From Halonotius aquaticus (GTDB lineage: Archaea; Halobacteriota; Halobacteria; Halobacteriales; Haloferacaceae): a stretch of 64,000 nucleotides of DNA. Under the pieces are notes generated by a model. The model saw nothing but the letters and a program-made list of their open reading frames with translations, ran no database searches and was not told the DNA's origin. A program made the position numbers and the translations under genes. Location: NCBI RefSeq assembly GCF_003605575.1, contig NZ_QKNY01000005.1, positions 62,001 through 126,000 on the forward strand, in the 5' to 3' direction. Below, piece by piece: positions 26,643 through 36,439 of the stretch. Within the stretch, counting starts at the first letter, position 1. Each line of letters starts with the position of its first letter.

Positions 26643-29075
26643 CTACGCCGCCCCGAGTGTGATGCGAGCAGTTGTCCCGCCGCTGTTGTCGAATGTAAGC
26701 TGCCCATCGGAGTAGTCGACGATCCGATCGATCAGCCAGAGGCCAACCCCACTGCCGTGTTCTAACTCTGATTCGTCGTGGCCGTCGATGACGGTGAGTT
26801 CGGTACTCGGGATACCGGGCCCATTGTCGCTGACCTCGATGACAACGTCGTCGCCGGCTTCGGTGGCCGTCACCCGGATCTCACCGCCGTCGTCGACAGC
26901 GTGTTCCAGCGCGTTTTCGATGAGTTGCGTGATGGCAACCGGGAGCTTCGGGTGGGCGAGAACCGACGCCGCTGTCTCGCTGTCGACGCTGACGTCGACA
27001 GCCGCCGGTGGGTCAGGCGCCATCTCGACTGCATCCTCGACAACGGTGTTGATCGCGACCCGGTGTCGCTGTTCCCGTGTCTGGACGACTTCACGCATTG
27101 TCCGCGCGTTGGTTGCGGTACGTTCGAGATTCTCACAGTGCTCGATGATATCGGCTGCGTAGGCGGCTGTCTCACAGTCCTCGGCGATGGCGTTGGCGTA
27201 CCCTTTGATCACCGTCAGATCATTCCGGAGGTTATGCCTGAGCACCCGGTCGAACACCGCCTCAAGCAGCTGGAGCTCCTCGCGGTTGTCGACCAGCTGG
27301 ATCGCCGTTTCAAGGTTCGAGGTCAGCGTTTCGGCGATACTCCGGTCGGCGTCGGTCAGATTCTGTGGTCGGACGGTGCCGGCCATCAGGATGCCAAACT
27401 CGCCGATCGGGGCGATAACCTCCGAGCGAACCACGCTATCCTCGTTGTAGGCGTCGGGCCGGGCGGCGACATCGCCGACGAGTTCGGTTTCGCCGCGCTC
27501 GAATGCGTCCCACGCGATCCCGTCACCGCGCTCGAATGCCGGCGGTGATCGAAAGAGATCGAAGGCCGGATCGGTCATCCCCAGTGGGGTGAGCCGGTCG
27601 TCGATCTGATCGTACTCCCACACCCCCGTGATCGGAAAGTTGAGCGCCGTCGGAAGCTGCTCAAGCACCGCATCGATCATCGCCGGCTTCGCTTCGGCGG
27701 TCACGGCTTCCTGGGTGATCGTCTGGACGGCTTCGAGGCTCTGGGTTCGCTGGGCCCGGGTGAGGCCGATATTCCCGAGTGTGCTCAACAGCCGGCCAAG
27801 TTGTCTGTCGGTCTCATCGAAAGCCCCTGGCCGCTCGTCGCCGATCACAAGCACGCCGTGGTCGCTGAGCGGACACAGCAGGACGCTTTCAATTTCCGGG
27901 CCTGCGTGGGCGATCGAGTCGTCGGCCGTCGACAGTTGATCGATACACCGGGTCTCCCCGCCGTAGACCGCCCACAGCGGTGTTTCGTCGTCGCCGCTGG
28001 CGGCCGCAAACATCGGCTCGTCGGCCGTCGTCGCCGCCGGTGTGAGGGCGTCGGTAGCCCGATCGTAGAGGTGTACCTCCGCGACTGACGCGTCGATGAC
28101 GGCCATCGCCGTTTCGATCGTCCGCTCGCAGGCCGTCTGTCGATCCTCGCTTGTCAACACCGCCTGTGACTCCGCATACAGCGATGCCAGGGTTCGGCGG
28201 CGTCGTTTCTCGTCGGTGATATCGACATAGAGCAGGAAAAACTCCCGGCCGGCTGCGATCGTGATCGGGACAGCCCGCAGCAGGAAGTCGCCGCTGCCGG
28301 TTGTGGTCTGTCGGCTGACCTCCGCGGTCACCGGCTGGCCGTCGGTGAGTTGGGCGTCGATATCGGCTGTCCCTCCCTCGTCGCTTGCGGCTGTCTCCTC
28401 GCTGTCAGTCGCCGGGATCGTGGGTTCGAGCCGACTCCCCTCCGTCGTCGAGGTGGCGTCGCCGAAGGTCGTCTCGAAGGCCTCGTTTCGGCGGGTGATC
28501 GTCGCCGTCCCATCGGTGGGAGAGACGGTCACCATCGGCTCTTGGATGGTCGTAAACAGGGCCTCAAACCGCCGTCGCTCGTTGCGAAGGGTTGCTTCGG
28601 CCGCCGTGGCCGTACACGCGGTTGCAAGCTTGTCGTTGAGCGGCCCGAGAGCGTCGATGACTGCCGTGGGAAGCCCCGACCCGCGCGTGCCGAGCAGCAA
28701 GACGCCGAACTCACAGAGCTCAAAGAGGTAGTAGTGGCCGTCTTCGCCGACCTCGCCGACGATCGGGAACGACTCGGCGTTGGTGCTTTCCTCGCCGCCC
28801 GTGTCGTTCTCGCCCTCGGTGTCGCCCGCTGTCCGTTCGGTGAGCCGAGCGCGTGCAGCGAGATAGACCGGATCGTCGACGGCGGCCGCAGGCTGGGAGA
28901 CGACCCGATCGTAGCCGCCATCCTCGTGGCGGCTAAAGACGCCGCCGACCGTACAGTTCAGTTTCTGGAGATACGCCTGTAGGGCGGTTTTAGCGGTCGA
29001 TTCCAGCGTTTCCCCCGGCGAGATCGCCAGTGAAATTTCATGGAGGATTTGGGTTCGGTGGGGGTGGTCAGCCAT
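26643..29075 (-). CDS. multi-GAF/PAS sensor histidine kinase
   Basis: 810 aa, soluble (no membrane segment). N-terminal GAF-like region (about 15-170), a PAS domain (about 185-300, ending LLYVDITDEKRRRR), two further GAF domains (about 310-590), then a haloarchaeal-type kinase core: phospho-acceptor H614 in VLRHNLRNDLTV, N-box NALEHA (N721), G1 box DNGPGIP (about 750) and a glycine-rich G2 (SGVGLWLIDRIV). It should autophosphorylate in response to a cytoplasmic cue. A FIST-domain gene precedes it by 24 bp on the same strand. No cognate receiver gene is adjacent. Confidence 0.9.
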   Translation of the reverse strand: MADHPHRTQILHEISLAISPGETLESTAKTALQAYLQKLNCTVGGVFSRHEDGGYDRVVSQPAAAVDDPVYLAARARLTERTAGDTEGENDTGGEESTNAESFPIVGEVGEDGHYYLFELCEFGVLLLGTRGSGLPTAVIDALGPLNDKLATACTATAAEATLRNERRRFEALFTTIQEPMVTVSPTDGTATITRRNEAFETTFGDATSTTEGSRLEPTIPATDSEETAASDEGGTADIDAQLTDGQPVTAEVSRQTTTGSGDFLLRAVPITIAAGREFFLLYVDITDEKRRRRTLASLYAESQAVLTSEDRQTACERTIETAMAVIDASVAEVHLYDRATDALTPAATTADEPMFAAASGDDETPLWAVYGGETRCIDQLSTADDSIAHAGPEIESVLLCPLSDHGVLVIGDERPGAFDETDRQLGRLLSTLGNIGLTRAQRTQSLEAVQTITQEAVTAEAKPAMIDAVLEQLPTALNFPITGVWEYDQIDDRLTPLGMTDPAFDLFRSPPAFERGDGIAWDAFERGETELVGDVAARPDAYNEDSVVRSEVIAPIGEFGILMAGTVRPQNLTDADRSIAETLTSNLETAIQLVDNREELQLLEAVFDRVLRHNLRNDLTVIKGYANAIAEDCETAAYAADIIEHCENLERTATNARTMREVVQTREQRHRVAINTVVEDAVEMAPDPPAAVDVSVDSETAASVLAHPKLPVAITQLIENALEHAVDDGGEIRVTATEAGDDVVIEVSDNGPGIPSTELTVIDGHDESELEHGSGVGLWLIDRIVDYSDGQLTFDNSGGTTARITLGAA

Positions 29076-29099
29076 CCTTACCCGCTCCCCGCGGCTCGC

Positions 29100-30182
29100 T
29101 CAGAGGCCATCGATTGCTCCGACGACCGCGGTTTTATTGTAGTATTCGAGATGGCCCCGCCCGTCGTTGGCGATCTCACCGATGGTGAGCGCGCCGATCG
29201 TGTTGGCCGTCTGACTGAGGGCTGCTAGCTCCCGGTCGAAGTCGGCGTCGAGATACTGTGCCCGTGAGAGACAATCGAAGGTGACCATCGCGCTGTCGGT
29301 GTGTGCTCCCTCGCTGGCGGCCGCGTGGGCGCGGTCGGCCGCCGCGACGAGCGTTTCGGGGTCGCCCTGGAGGATGTGGACGAACTCACCTTCGGGGAGG
29401 TCGCCGAAACACTGCAGCGAGCCGTCGTCGTCGACCGCAAAGGGGTCGCGGACGATCCGCTCGGCGCCCAACCGACTGATGCCGAAGGGATGTGAGGTGG
29501 CGATCTCGGCGAAGGTTTCTGTCGTCACCGTCCGGTCGGTCTCGGCGTCGATGATGGCGGCGTAGCGGTCGTAGGCCGGCTGGCCGTCGAGGGTTTCGAG
29601 TCGGCGGCCGTCGGCGGCAGTGATCTCGAAGGGGCCGCCGATATCCGTCCAGCCGTGTTCGACGCCGATGGTGCTTTCGGCGGCGACCATCGCCACCACG
29701 GCGGCGTCGCCGACGAGCCCTTCAGGGGTGAACAGACAGTGGCGTCTGTCGCCGTCGAACGTGCCGGCGCCGCCGCCGATGTAGGTGTACTCGACGCCGT
29801 AGGTGTTGAACAGCTGTTGGACGAACTGGTCGCCGGCGTCGGCGTAGGCATCGACGAACACGAACGCTGTTTCGTCGTCGCCGTCCGCGTCGGCCTCAAG
29901 CGGTTCGTCGGTGGTGGTGATCGGTTCGACTGTCGGCTCAACATCCAGGCCGGCGACGACCGCGCCGTCGGCGCGGACCGCGCCGTCGTAGATGACCTTC
30001 GGGAACAGGCCGCCGAACACCGGCGTTGAAAGCCTTCGAAGCGTCTCATCGACAGCCGCCGGGGTAAACGCGTCGTCTGGTGTCGCAAGCACGAGGAGTC
30101 CGTCGATATCAGGGTCGGCGTCGAACTCTCGGAGCGTCGTGTGAAACTCGCTGCCGGTCGTCCGGCAGTACGCAGCCTCCAT
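29100..30182 (-). CDS. FIST-domain sensory protein
   Basis: About 360 aa with FIST_N (residues 1-190) and FIST_C (200-350). This pair is a predicted ligand-binding sensor often encoded next to histidine kinases, as here. Start: the minus-strand TATA-like gactttttatc centred at 30209 puts the leaderless transcript start on the ATG at 30182 (MEAAYCRTTGSEF); the further upstream ATGs at 30191 and 30218 overlap the promoter. The histidine kinase follows 24 bp after its stop, so the two probably form one signalling unit. Confidence 0.83.
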   Translation of the reverse strand: MEAAYCRTTGSEFHTTLREFDADPDIDGLLVLATPDDAFTPAAVDETLRRLSTPVFGGLFPKVIYDGAVRADGAVVAGLDVEPTVEPITTTDEPLEADADGDDETAFVFVDAYADAGDQFVQQLFNTYGVEYTYIGGGAGTFDGDRRHCLFTPEGLVGDAAVVAMVAAESTIGVEHGWTDIGGPFEITAADGRRLETLDGQPAYDRYAAIIDAETDRTVTTETFAEIATSHPFGISRLGAERIVRDPFAVDDDGSLQCFGDLPEGEFVHILQGDPETLVAAADRAHAAASEGAHTDSAMVTFDCLSRAQYLDADFDRELAALSQTANTIGALTIGEIANDGRGHLEYYNKTAVVGAIDGL

Positions 30183-30270
30183 GACTGCCATCCACACCGG
30201 CCGCGATAAAAAGTCCACCGTCGGGGTGGGTGGTGGCGGGATCGCCTCGGTGCGGTGCTGGCGGCACTGA

Positions 30271-30414
30271 TCAGCCGCGGCGCGTGCTCAGCCAGACCCA
30301 CACCGTGGCGAACACGATGAGCAGGGTGACAACGGCGACGGCGACGTAGAACCCGGCTGCGGCATCGAACTCTGCCAGTCCGATGGTGATTGAGGGGTGC
30401 TGGAGGCCAGGCAT
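30271..30414 (-). CDS. 47-aa single-span membrane peptide
   Basis: A small gene from the ATG at 30414: starts MPGLQHPSITIGLAEF, then a hydrophobic segment (about residues 20-42, GFYVAVAVVTLLIVF ATVWVW) and ends STRRG. One predicted transmembrane helix with a positive C-terminal end. Not recognised in any family. It sits between the FIST gene and tRNA-Val. Codon use and clean composition suggest a real gene, but there is no other proof. Confidence 0.55.
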   Translation of the reverse strand: MPGLQHPSITIGLAEFDAAAGFYVAVAVVTLLIVFATVWVWLSTRRG

Positions 30415-30449
30415 AGTGGTATTGCGCTTCGGTACGAGAAATCAGAAAG

Positions 30450-30524
30450 TGGGTTTGGGCAGATTTGAACTGCCGGCCTCCTCCATGTCAAGGAGGTGTC
30501 ATAACCAGACTAGACCACAAACCC
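30450..30524 (-). tRNA. tRNA-Val (anticodon GAC)
   Basis: 75 nt on the minus strand. Acceptor GGGTTTG pairs with CAAACCC followed by A; anticodon stem CCTCC/GGAGG encloses TTGACAT (anticodon GAC, codons GUC/GUU); T arm GGCAG-TTCAAAT-CTGCC. No intron, CCA not encoded. Confidence 0.95.
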
Positions 30525-30697
30525 GTGCTGGTTGTGCGTTCTGACGCACTCGTCAGTATCCGGGGGACGTAATTGAAGCTTTCGAAGCGCGGCCCCGCTG
30601 GCGGTTCCCGACGTGTCCGCTTGCTGTCGGTCGTCGTGTGTTCGTCCCGTCGTCGTCGACATCCGGGTCGCGCTGTCGGTCGATAGCCTTTTAGCGA

Positions 30698-30720
30698 TGT
30701 ACAGACGTGTACATTATAAG
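30698..30720 (+). promoter_or_regulatory. trp operon promoter with two TGTACA boxes
   Basis: TGTACAGACGTGTACA (30698-30713) contains two TGTACA hexamers whose centres are 10 bp apart, one helical turn. It directly abuts the TATA element TTATAAG (30714-30720), about 30 nt before the trpD ATG. TGTACA is the reported TRP-box recognised by the tryptophan regulator TrpY in Methanothermobacter. Binding next to TATA would block or guide TFB/TBP. The same logic in a haloarchaeon is inference. Confidence 0.65.
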
Positions 30721-30746
30721 CCGAACTCATACACTGGTGACTAACA

Positions 30747-31769
30747 ATGCAGGACTATATCGAACGTGTGGCCGACGGTGAGGATTTGGGGCTCGACGAG
30801 GCGCGGGATGCCGCCCGCCTCGTGTTCGAGGAAGCAACCGAGGCGCAGATCGGCGCGCTGCTGTCTGCGTTACGGGCCAAGGGCGAGACCGAAACCGAGA
30901 TTGCCGGCTTCGCACAGGGGATGCGCGACGCCGCCCGCACCATCGAGCCCAACCGCTCGCCGCTGGTCGATACCTGCGGCACCGGCGGCGACGACTACGA
31001 TACGATCAACGTCTCGACGACGAGTGCTATCGTCGCCGCGGGCGCGGGCGTCCCCATCGCCAAACACGGCAACTACTCCGTCTCTTCATCCTCCGGTAGC
31101 GCGGACGTCCTCGAAGTCGCTGGCGTCACCGTCGACGCCGAACCGCCCGCTGTCGAGGACGCGATCAACGACGAGGGGATCGGGTTCATGCTCGCCACCG
31201 TCTTCCACCCCGCGATGAAGGCCGTCATCGGCCCGCGGAAGGAACTCGGCATGCGAACCATCTTCAACGTCCTCGGCCCGCTCACGAATCCCGCCGCCGC
31301 GGACGCCCAACTGCTCGGCGTCTACGATCCCGACCTCGTGCCCGTCATCGCCCGCGCGCTCACCGAGATGGAGGTCGAACGCGCGCTCGTCGTCCACGGC
31401 GCGGGGATGGACGAGATTGCCCTCCACGACGCAACGACCGTCGCCGAAGTCGATGGCGACGAGGTCACCGAGTTCACGCTCACGCCTGACGATCTCGGGC
31501 TCGACGCGGCTCCCATCGAAGACGTTGCTGGCGGCACCCCCGAAGCAAACGCCGCCGACCTCGAAGCGATCCTCACCGGCGAAGAAACCGGCCCGAAACG
31601 CGACCTCATCCTCGCCAACGCGGGCGCGGCAATCTACGTCGCTGGCGAAGCCGAGTCGCTGGAAGCCGGCGTCGAAGCGGCCGCCGAGGCCATCGAGTCG
31701 GGTGACGCCGCAGCCAAACTCGACGCCTTACGCGAGTCGACTGCCGCACCGGAGGCCGGGGACGCCTGA
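30747..31769 (+). CDS. trpD: anthranilate phosphoribosyltransferase
   Basis: 340 aa, normal length. Transfers phosphoribose from PRPP to anthranilate (tryptophan pathway step 2). PRPP/pyrophosphate loop DTCGTGGDDYDTIN, anthranilate-site KHGNYSVSSSSGSADVLE, RTIFNVLGPLTNPA and the C-terminal NAGAAIYVAGEAESL are all present. First gene of trpDFEG; its stop overlaps the trpF start (TGATG). The ATG lies about 30 nt after a TATA with two TGTACA boxes. Confidence 0.96.
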   Translation: MQDYIERVADGEDLGLDEARDAARLVFEEATEAQIGALLSALRAKGETETEIAGFAQGMRDAARTIEPNRSPLVDTCGTGGDDYDTINVSTTSAIVAAGAGVPIAKHGNYSVSSSSGSADVLEVAGVTVDAEPPAVEDAINDEGIGFMLATVFHPAMKAVIGPRKELGMRTIFNVLGPLTNPAAADAQLLGVYDPDLVPVIARALTEMEVERALVVHGAGMDEIALHDATTVAEVDGDEVTEFTLTPDDLGLDAAPIEDVAGGTPEANAADLEAILTGEETGPKRDLILANAGAAIYVAGEAESLEAGVEAAAEAIESGDAAAKLDALRESTAAPEAGDA

Positions 31770-32416
31770 TGGCACGCACCAAGATCTGCGGCATTACGAA
31801 CCGCGCTGACCTCCAAGCCGCCATCGAAGCCGGCACTGACGCCGTCGGGATCATCTCGGCGGTCGACGTGGCGACGACACGGGAGGTCGACCGCAGCACG
31901 GCCGCCGAGTTGGTCGCCGCGGTGCCGCCGTTTGTCACCGCCACGCTCGTCTCGATGCCCGAGGACGCCGACCACGCCGTCGAGCTCGTCAAAGCGATCC
32001 AGCCCGACGCGCTCCAACTCCACGGCGAGTTCGACGCCGACGACCTCGGCTACATCCGCGCCGAAACCGGCGTCAAAGTCATCGCCGCTGTTGACCACGA
32101 GGATACCGACCGAGCCAGCGCGCTTGACGGCGTCGCCGACGCCCTGCTCATCGACTCGACGACCGAAGAGGGCGCGGGCGGCACCGGCGACCCCCACGAC
32201 TGGGAGGCGACCGCCGACCTCGCCGATACGCTGACGACCCCGGTGATCCTCGCCGGCGGCCTCACCCCCGAGAACGTCGCCGAGGCGATCCGGGTGGCCG
32301 CGCCGTTCGGCGTCGATGTCGCCTCCGGCGTTGAACGCTCGGAGGGCAGCAAGGATCACACCGCCGTCGCCACCTTCGTCCGGAACGCCGGCCGCGAAAT
32401 CGAGGTGCCAGCATGA
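31769..32416 (+). CDS. trpF: phosphoribosylanthranilate isomerase
   Basis: 215 aa TIM barrel performing the Amadori rearrangement of phosphoribosylanthranilate. Motifs: KICGITNRADLQAAIEAG (catalytic Cys in KICG), PDALQLHGEF, LLIDSTTEEGAGGTG (catalytic Asp) and PVILAGGLTPENVAEAI phosphate site. Overlaps trpD by one base and trpE by four, so expression is tightly coupled. Confidence 0.95.
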   Translation: MARTKICGITNRADLQAAIEAGTDAVGIISAVDVATTREVDRSTAAELVAAVPPFVTATLVSMPEDADHAVELVKAIQPDALQLHGEFDADDLGYIRAETGVKVIAAVDHEDTDRASALDGVADALLIDSTTEEGAGGTGDPHDWEATADLADTLTTPVILAGGLTPENVAEAIRVAAPFGVDVASGVERSEGSKDHTAVATFVRNAGREIEVPA

Positions 32417-34100
32417 CAACCGGCGAGACGGCGAGCGATGACCCGGCCGACGCAGCCGCCGCCGACAGCGACCTATTCAGCTTCGACCGCGACCGCGATG
32501 AGTACGCCGCCCTCGTTGCCGACGACCGCGAGGAGCCGGTCGTCGCCCGCGCGGCCGCAACGCTCGAACTCGATACCTCGCCGCTCGCCGCCTACGCCGC
32601 CCTCGCCGACCGCAGCGAGTACAATTTCCTCCTGGAGAGTGCCGAAAAGGTCGCCTCCTCGGATCCCGACGGCGCGTTCACCGCGGCGACCGACGCCGAA
32701 CGCCACGCGCGGTACTCCTTCGTCGGCTACGACCCCGAAGCGATCATCTCGGTGTATCCGACCCGAACCGAGGTCGACCGCCTCGGCGACGCCGGTGACC
32801 TCGTCGTCGACGCCTACCGCGGCGACGCCGCGACCGACGGCGACGTGCTCGACCGCCTCCGGCGCGGCCTCCCAGCGGTCGACCGCCGCGGCTTCCCCGA
32901 TGTCGACCGCCGCACGCTCTCGGGCGGCCTCGTCGGGTTTCTCGCGCATGAAGCCGTCTACGATCTGGTGCTTGAAGAAGTCGGCCGCGAGCGACCCGAC
33001 ACCGACCTCCCGGACGCCCAGTTCGCGCTGACGACCCGGACGCTCGTCTTCGACGACGCCGAAGGGACGGTCGAACTCGTCTTTACCCCCGTCATCGGGC
33101 CCGACGACGACCCCGGCGAGTGCTACGACGACCTCGTGTCCGAAGCCGCCGACGTTGCCGCGACGCTCGCCGCGGCCGACGAACCCGAACCGACCGGCTT
33201 CCAGCGAACGGACGAGACCGCCGGCTCCCAAGCCGACTACGAGGACGCTGTCCGCACGGCCAAACAACACGTCCTCGACGGCGACATCTATCAGGGTGTC
33301 ATCTCGCGTCGCCGCCAACTCGCCGGCGACATCGACCCGATCAGCTTCTATGAGGCCCTTCGCTCGGTCAACCCCTCGCCGTACATGTATCTCATGCGCC
33401 ACGACGATCTCTCCATCGTCGGCGCGAGCCCCGAAACGCTCGTTTCTGTCGAGGGCGACCGCATCGTCTCGAACCCGATTGCAGGCACCTGCCCCCGAGG
33501 GTCGAGCCCCGTCGAAGACCGCCGACTCGCTGGTGAGATGCTTGCCGACGGGAAAGAGCGCGCCGAGCACACGATGCTCGTCGACCTCGCGCGCAACGAC
33601 GTGCGCCGGGTCGCCGATCCCGGCAGCGTCGAAGTCGAGGAGTTCATGAGCGTCCTGAAATACAGCCACGTCCAGCATATCGAATCGACCGTCACCGCCC
33701 GCGTCGCCGACGAGTACGACGCCTTCGATGCTGCCCGTGTGACCTTCCCCGCGGGGACGCTCACCGGCGCGCCGAAGGTTCGCGCCATGGAGATCATCGA
33801 CGACCTCGAAGCCGCACCGCGTGGCGTATACGGCGGCGGGGTCGGCTACTTCTCGTGGAGCGGCGACGCCGATTTTGCGATCGTGATCCGCACCGCGACC
33901 GTCGAACACGGGGGTGCCGACGGCGACAGTGTGGACGGCGATCTCGCCGGCGCAAGCGAGGGTGACGACCTGATTACCGTCCAAGCCGGCGCGGGCCTCG
34001 TCGCCGACAGCGATCCCACCTCGGAGTACGAGGAGACCGAACAGAAGATGGACGGCGTGTTGACCGCCATTGAGCGGCTTGAATCGCCGGAGGGCGAGCA

Positions 34101-34104
<4 letters not shown>
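32413..34104 (+). CDS. trpE: anthranilate synthase component I
   Basis: 563 aa chorismate-using enzyme; with TrpG it makes anthranilate. The C-terminal chorismate-binding domain (about 260-540) has DIYQGVISRRRQLAGDI, NPIAGTCPRG, LVDLARNDVRRVADPGSV, TFPAGTLTGAPKVRAMEIID and YGGGVGYFSWSGDADFAI. Near the N-terminus YNFLLESAE is the region used for tryptophan feedback inhibition (LLES motif). An acidic, variable insertion lies near residues 495-525. Overlaps trpF and trpG by four bases each. Confidence 0.95.
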
Positions 34105-34751
<647 letters not shown>

Positions 34752-34775
34752 TCGACGCTGCTCTGATCGTATTGG

Positions 34776-35660
34776 TTAGCCGCCAAACACGCGAAAAGAG
34801 AGCGTTTCCAGTAGTCCGCCGCCGCCACCGCTTTCGTTGTCTCCGCCATCATCGCCTCCGCCATCATTACTTCCACCATCATCGCCTCCGGCACCGCCAA
34901 TATCGACGACATCATCGGGATTACTGACGTCAACGCCGGTTTGGTTGGTTGGATCGGTCGGCTCCGTGCCGGCGTCCGACGCTGTCGATTCGTCGGCTGT
35001 GGGCTCGTCGCTCCCGCTTTCGCCAGCCGTCTCGGCGTCACCGGACTGGCCACCGTTGTTGTTGGCTTCGTCAGTTGTTTCTGGTTGAACTTCGACGGCA
35101 GCATCAGCACCACCATCGGGTGTGGCGGGGCCATCCTTCTCAATCCCCTTGCGGAATGCGCGGCCGGAAAACGCCGCAAGCACCGTGTACTCGCCGTTGG
35201 GTACTCGACCGCGGATCACAAACTCGGAGATGTTGTCGACCGCGTTGTAGAGGTCAAATACGTTGTCGAGACGGAGTTTTATCGTTCGCTCGAATGTTGC
35301 GGGGATATCTTTCCACGTGTCGTCGGTGCCGAGGGTGTCATTCGCGCTGACGGCATCTGCTTTCAGTCGCACCCGCTCGTTGTTCTGCTCGGATTCGTTT
35401 TCAAGCTCAACAAACGTGGTAATCCCGACGTGTTCCTCGTAGCGGAGATATATCTGGCCGACCGTGTATCCGGGGAGCCCGCTCGGGTCGTCCTCGTTGT
35501 CCGCGCTCGACGACCCGTCGTCGCCGGACGCGTCGCTATCCGACGCCGTCTCGTCGTTTGATTGGGCGTCGGCAGGCGCAACGAGGCCGCCCCAGCGGAG
35601 CCCTCCGAACACGGAAAGGGTGCCGGCAACCCCACGAAGGAGTTGACGGCGGCTCGTCAT
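34776..35660 (-). CDS. Tat-signal secreted protein with low-complexity acidic tail
   Basis: 294 aa. Twin-arginine signal at the start (TSRRQLLRGVAG ... ADAQS), so folded export is predicted. A compact middle region (about 58-175, VGQIYLRYEEHVGITTFVELE ... VPNGEYTVLAAFSGRAFRKGI) may be a beta-sandwich; the C-terminal 100 residues are Gly/Asp/Ser/Asn-rich (GDDGGSNDGGG). Not assigned to a family. The tail arises from trinucleotide-type DNA repeats at about 34845-34895. Confidence 0.7.
   Translation of the reverse strand: MTSRRQLLRGVAGTLSVFGGLRWGGLVAPADAQSNDETASDSDASGDDGSSSADNEDDPSGLPGYTVGQIYLRYEEHVGITTFVELENESEQNNERVRLKADAVSANDTLGTDDTWKDIPATFERTIKLRLDNVFDLYNAVDNISEFVIRGRVPNGEYTVLAAFSGRAFRKGIEKDGPATPDGGADAAVEVQPETTDEANNNGGQSGDAETAGESGSDEPTADESTASDAGTEPTDPTNQTGVDVSNPDDVVDIGGAGGDDGGSNDGGGDDGGDNESGGGGGLLETLSFRVFGG
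34841..34900. repeat. microsatellite-like repeats in the secreted protein tail
   Basis: Units related to ccatcatcgcctccg recur about three times (34845-34893), coding on the minus strand for GGDDGG/SNDGG. Such repeats can change length by slippage. Confidence 0.55.
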
Positions 35661-35849
35661 AGCCGCTGGCTACCTCGGTTCGCAGTGTTGAACATGGATG
35701 CCTGCGGGCGATCCCACAGGTGGTGTGTAAACGTACTCCCCTCTCTCCTCTTAAAATGCGCCCCACAAATATCAGCCGAGATAACTGGCTGCGGTGTCGC
35801 TCCCGAGTCTGTTGATTCGGCCTAGTCGTCCTCGTGATATTGCCGGCAG
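35661..35849. other. intergenic DNA upstream of the secreted protein gene
   Basis: About 190 bp with no supported gene; an A/T-rich patch near 35745-35775 (ttaaaatgcgccccacaaatatc) could hold the minus-strand promoter. Nothing else is apparent. Confidence 0.4.
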
Positions 35850-36053
35850 CTACAACAGCCCGAACTGCACAAGAATGAGCAGCGCGCCGACGACAACGAC
35901 GCCGATGGTGACGAGCCGCCAGGCGATCTTGAGGACGATCCGCCCCACGATGAGGACGACAAGCATCCCGATGAGGACGATCAGCAGCTGCGGGAGGCTC
36001 AGCCCGGCGATCCCGCCGCTTGCGAGTCCGCCGATGAGCGCGAGGGGTGACAT
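35850..36053 (-). CDS. 67-aa two-span membrane protein
   Basis: Starts MSPLALIGGLASGGIAG at the ATG 36053; a minus-strand TATA-like gcttattcc (36076-36084) is 27 nt away, supporting a leaderless start. Two hydrophobic helices (about 19-42 and 46-66) occupy most of the protein with Arg/Lys between (GRIVLKIAWR). No family recognised; a longer in-frame extension upstream has atypical composition and is rejected. Confidence 0.6.
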   Translation of the reverse strand: MSPLALIGGLASGGIAGLSLPQLLIVLIGMLVVLIVGRIVLKIAWRLVTIGVVVVGALLILVQFGLL

Positions 36054-36439
36054 ATCCTGAGCGAGACACCGAATCGGAATAAGCTTGTGGGGACTACGTT
36101 CGATTCCAACATATCGGGCAGTACGGCAGTAATCGCCACGTATCGGCCGCCCAGCCAGCCGCGGTCGTCGTTTCACTTTCAGTCCGGTTTGGGCATGCTT
36201 ATACCAGATCAGTCCCATCACACAATAGCTACCGGACGCGGACAGAACCGACCCTCTCCAGACCGCAGCACAGCGAGCGGCAGCACTCAACAGTGCAATT
36301 CTGCTTGTGCTACCGCAACCGTAGCTGTTATGAGGGTGCCATCGGTATCACAGTCCCGTCTTTCGCTACGGAGTACACAGATGCGCCACCAGACCAAAAC
36401 CACCATCCGACACGCCGACGCACCGCAGGGGGCCGACGA
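36054..36439. other. 386-bp region upstream of nrdJ
   Basis: No confident gene. A TATA-like cttatacc is near 36198-36205 and another weak site may drive nrdJ, leaving a leader of about 200 nt. A short frame (36330-36443, or from 36381) runs into the nrdJ start with a 4-nt overlap, but its basic composition argues against a functional peptide. I do not see the conserved boxes of a cobalamin riboswitch. Confidence 0.4.

Noticed and set aside
36054-36439. cobalamin riboswitch for B12-dependent nrdJ
   Set aside because: I could not find the conserved B12-box or the expected paired elements.
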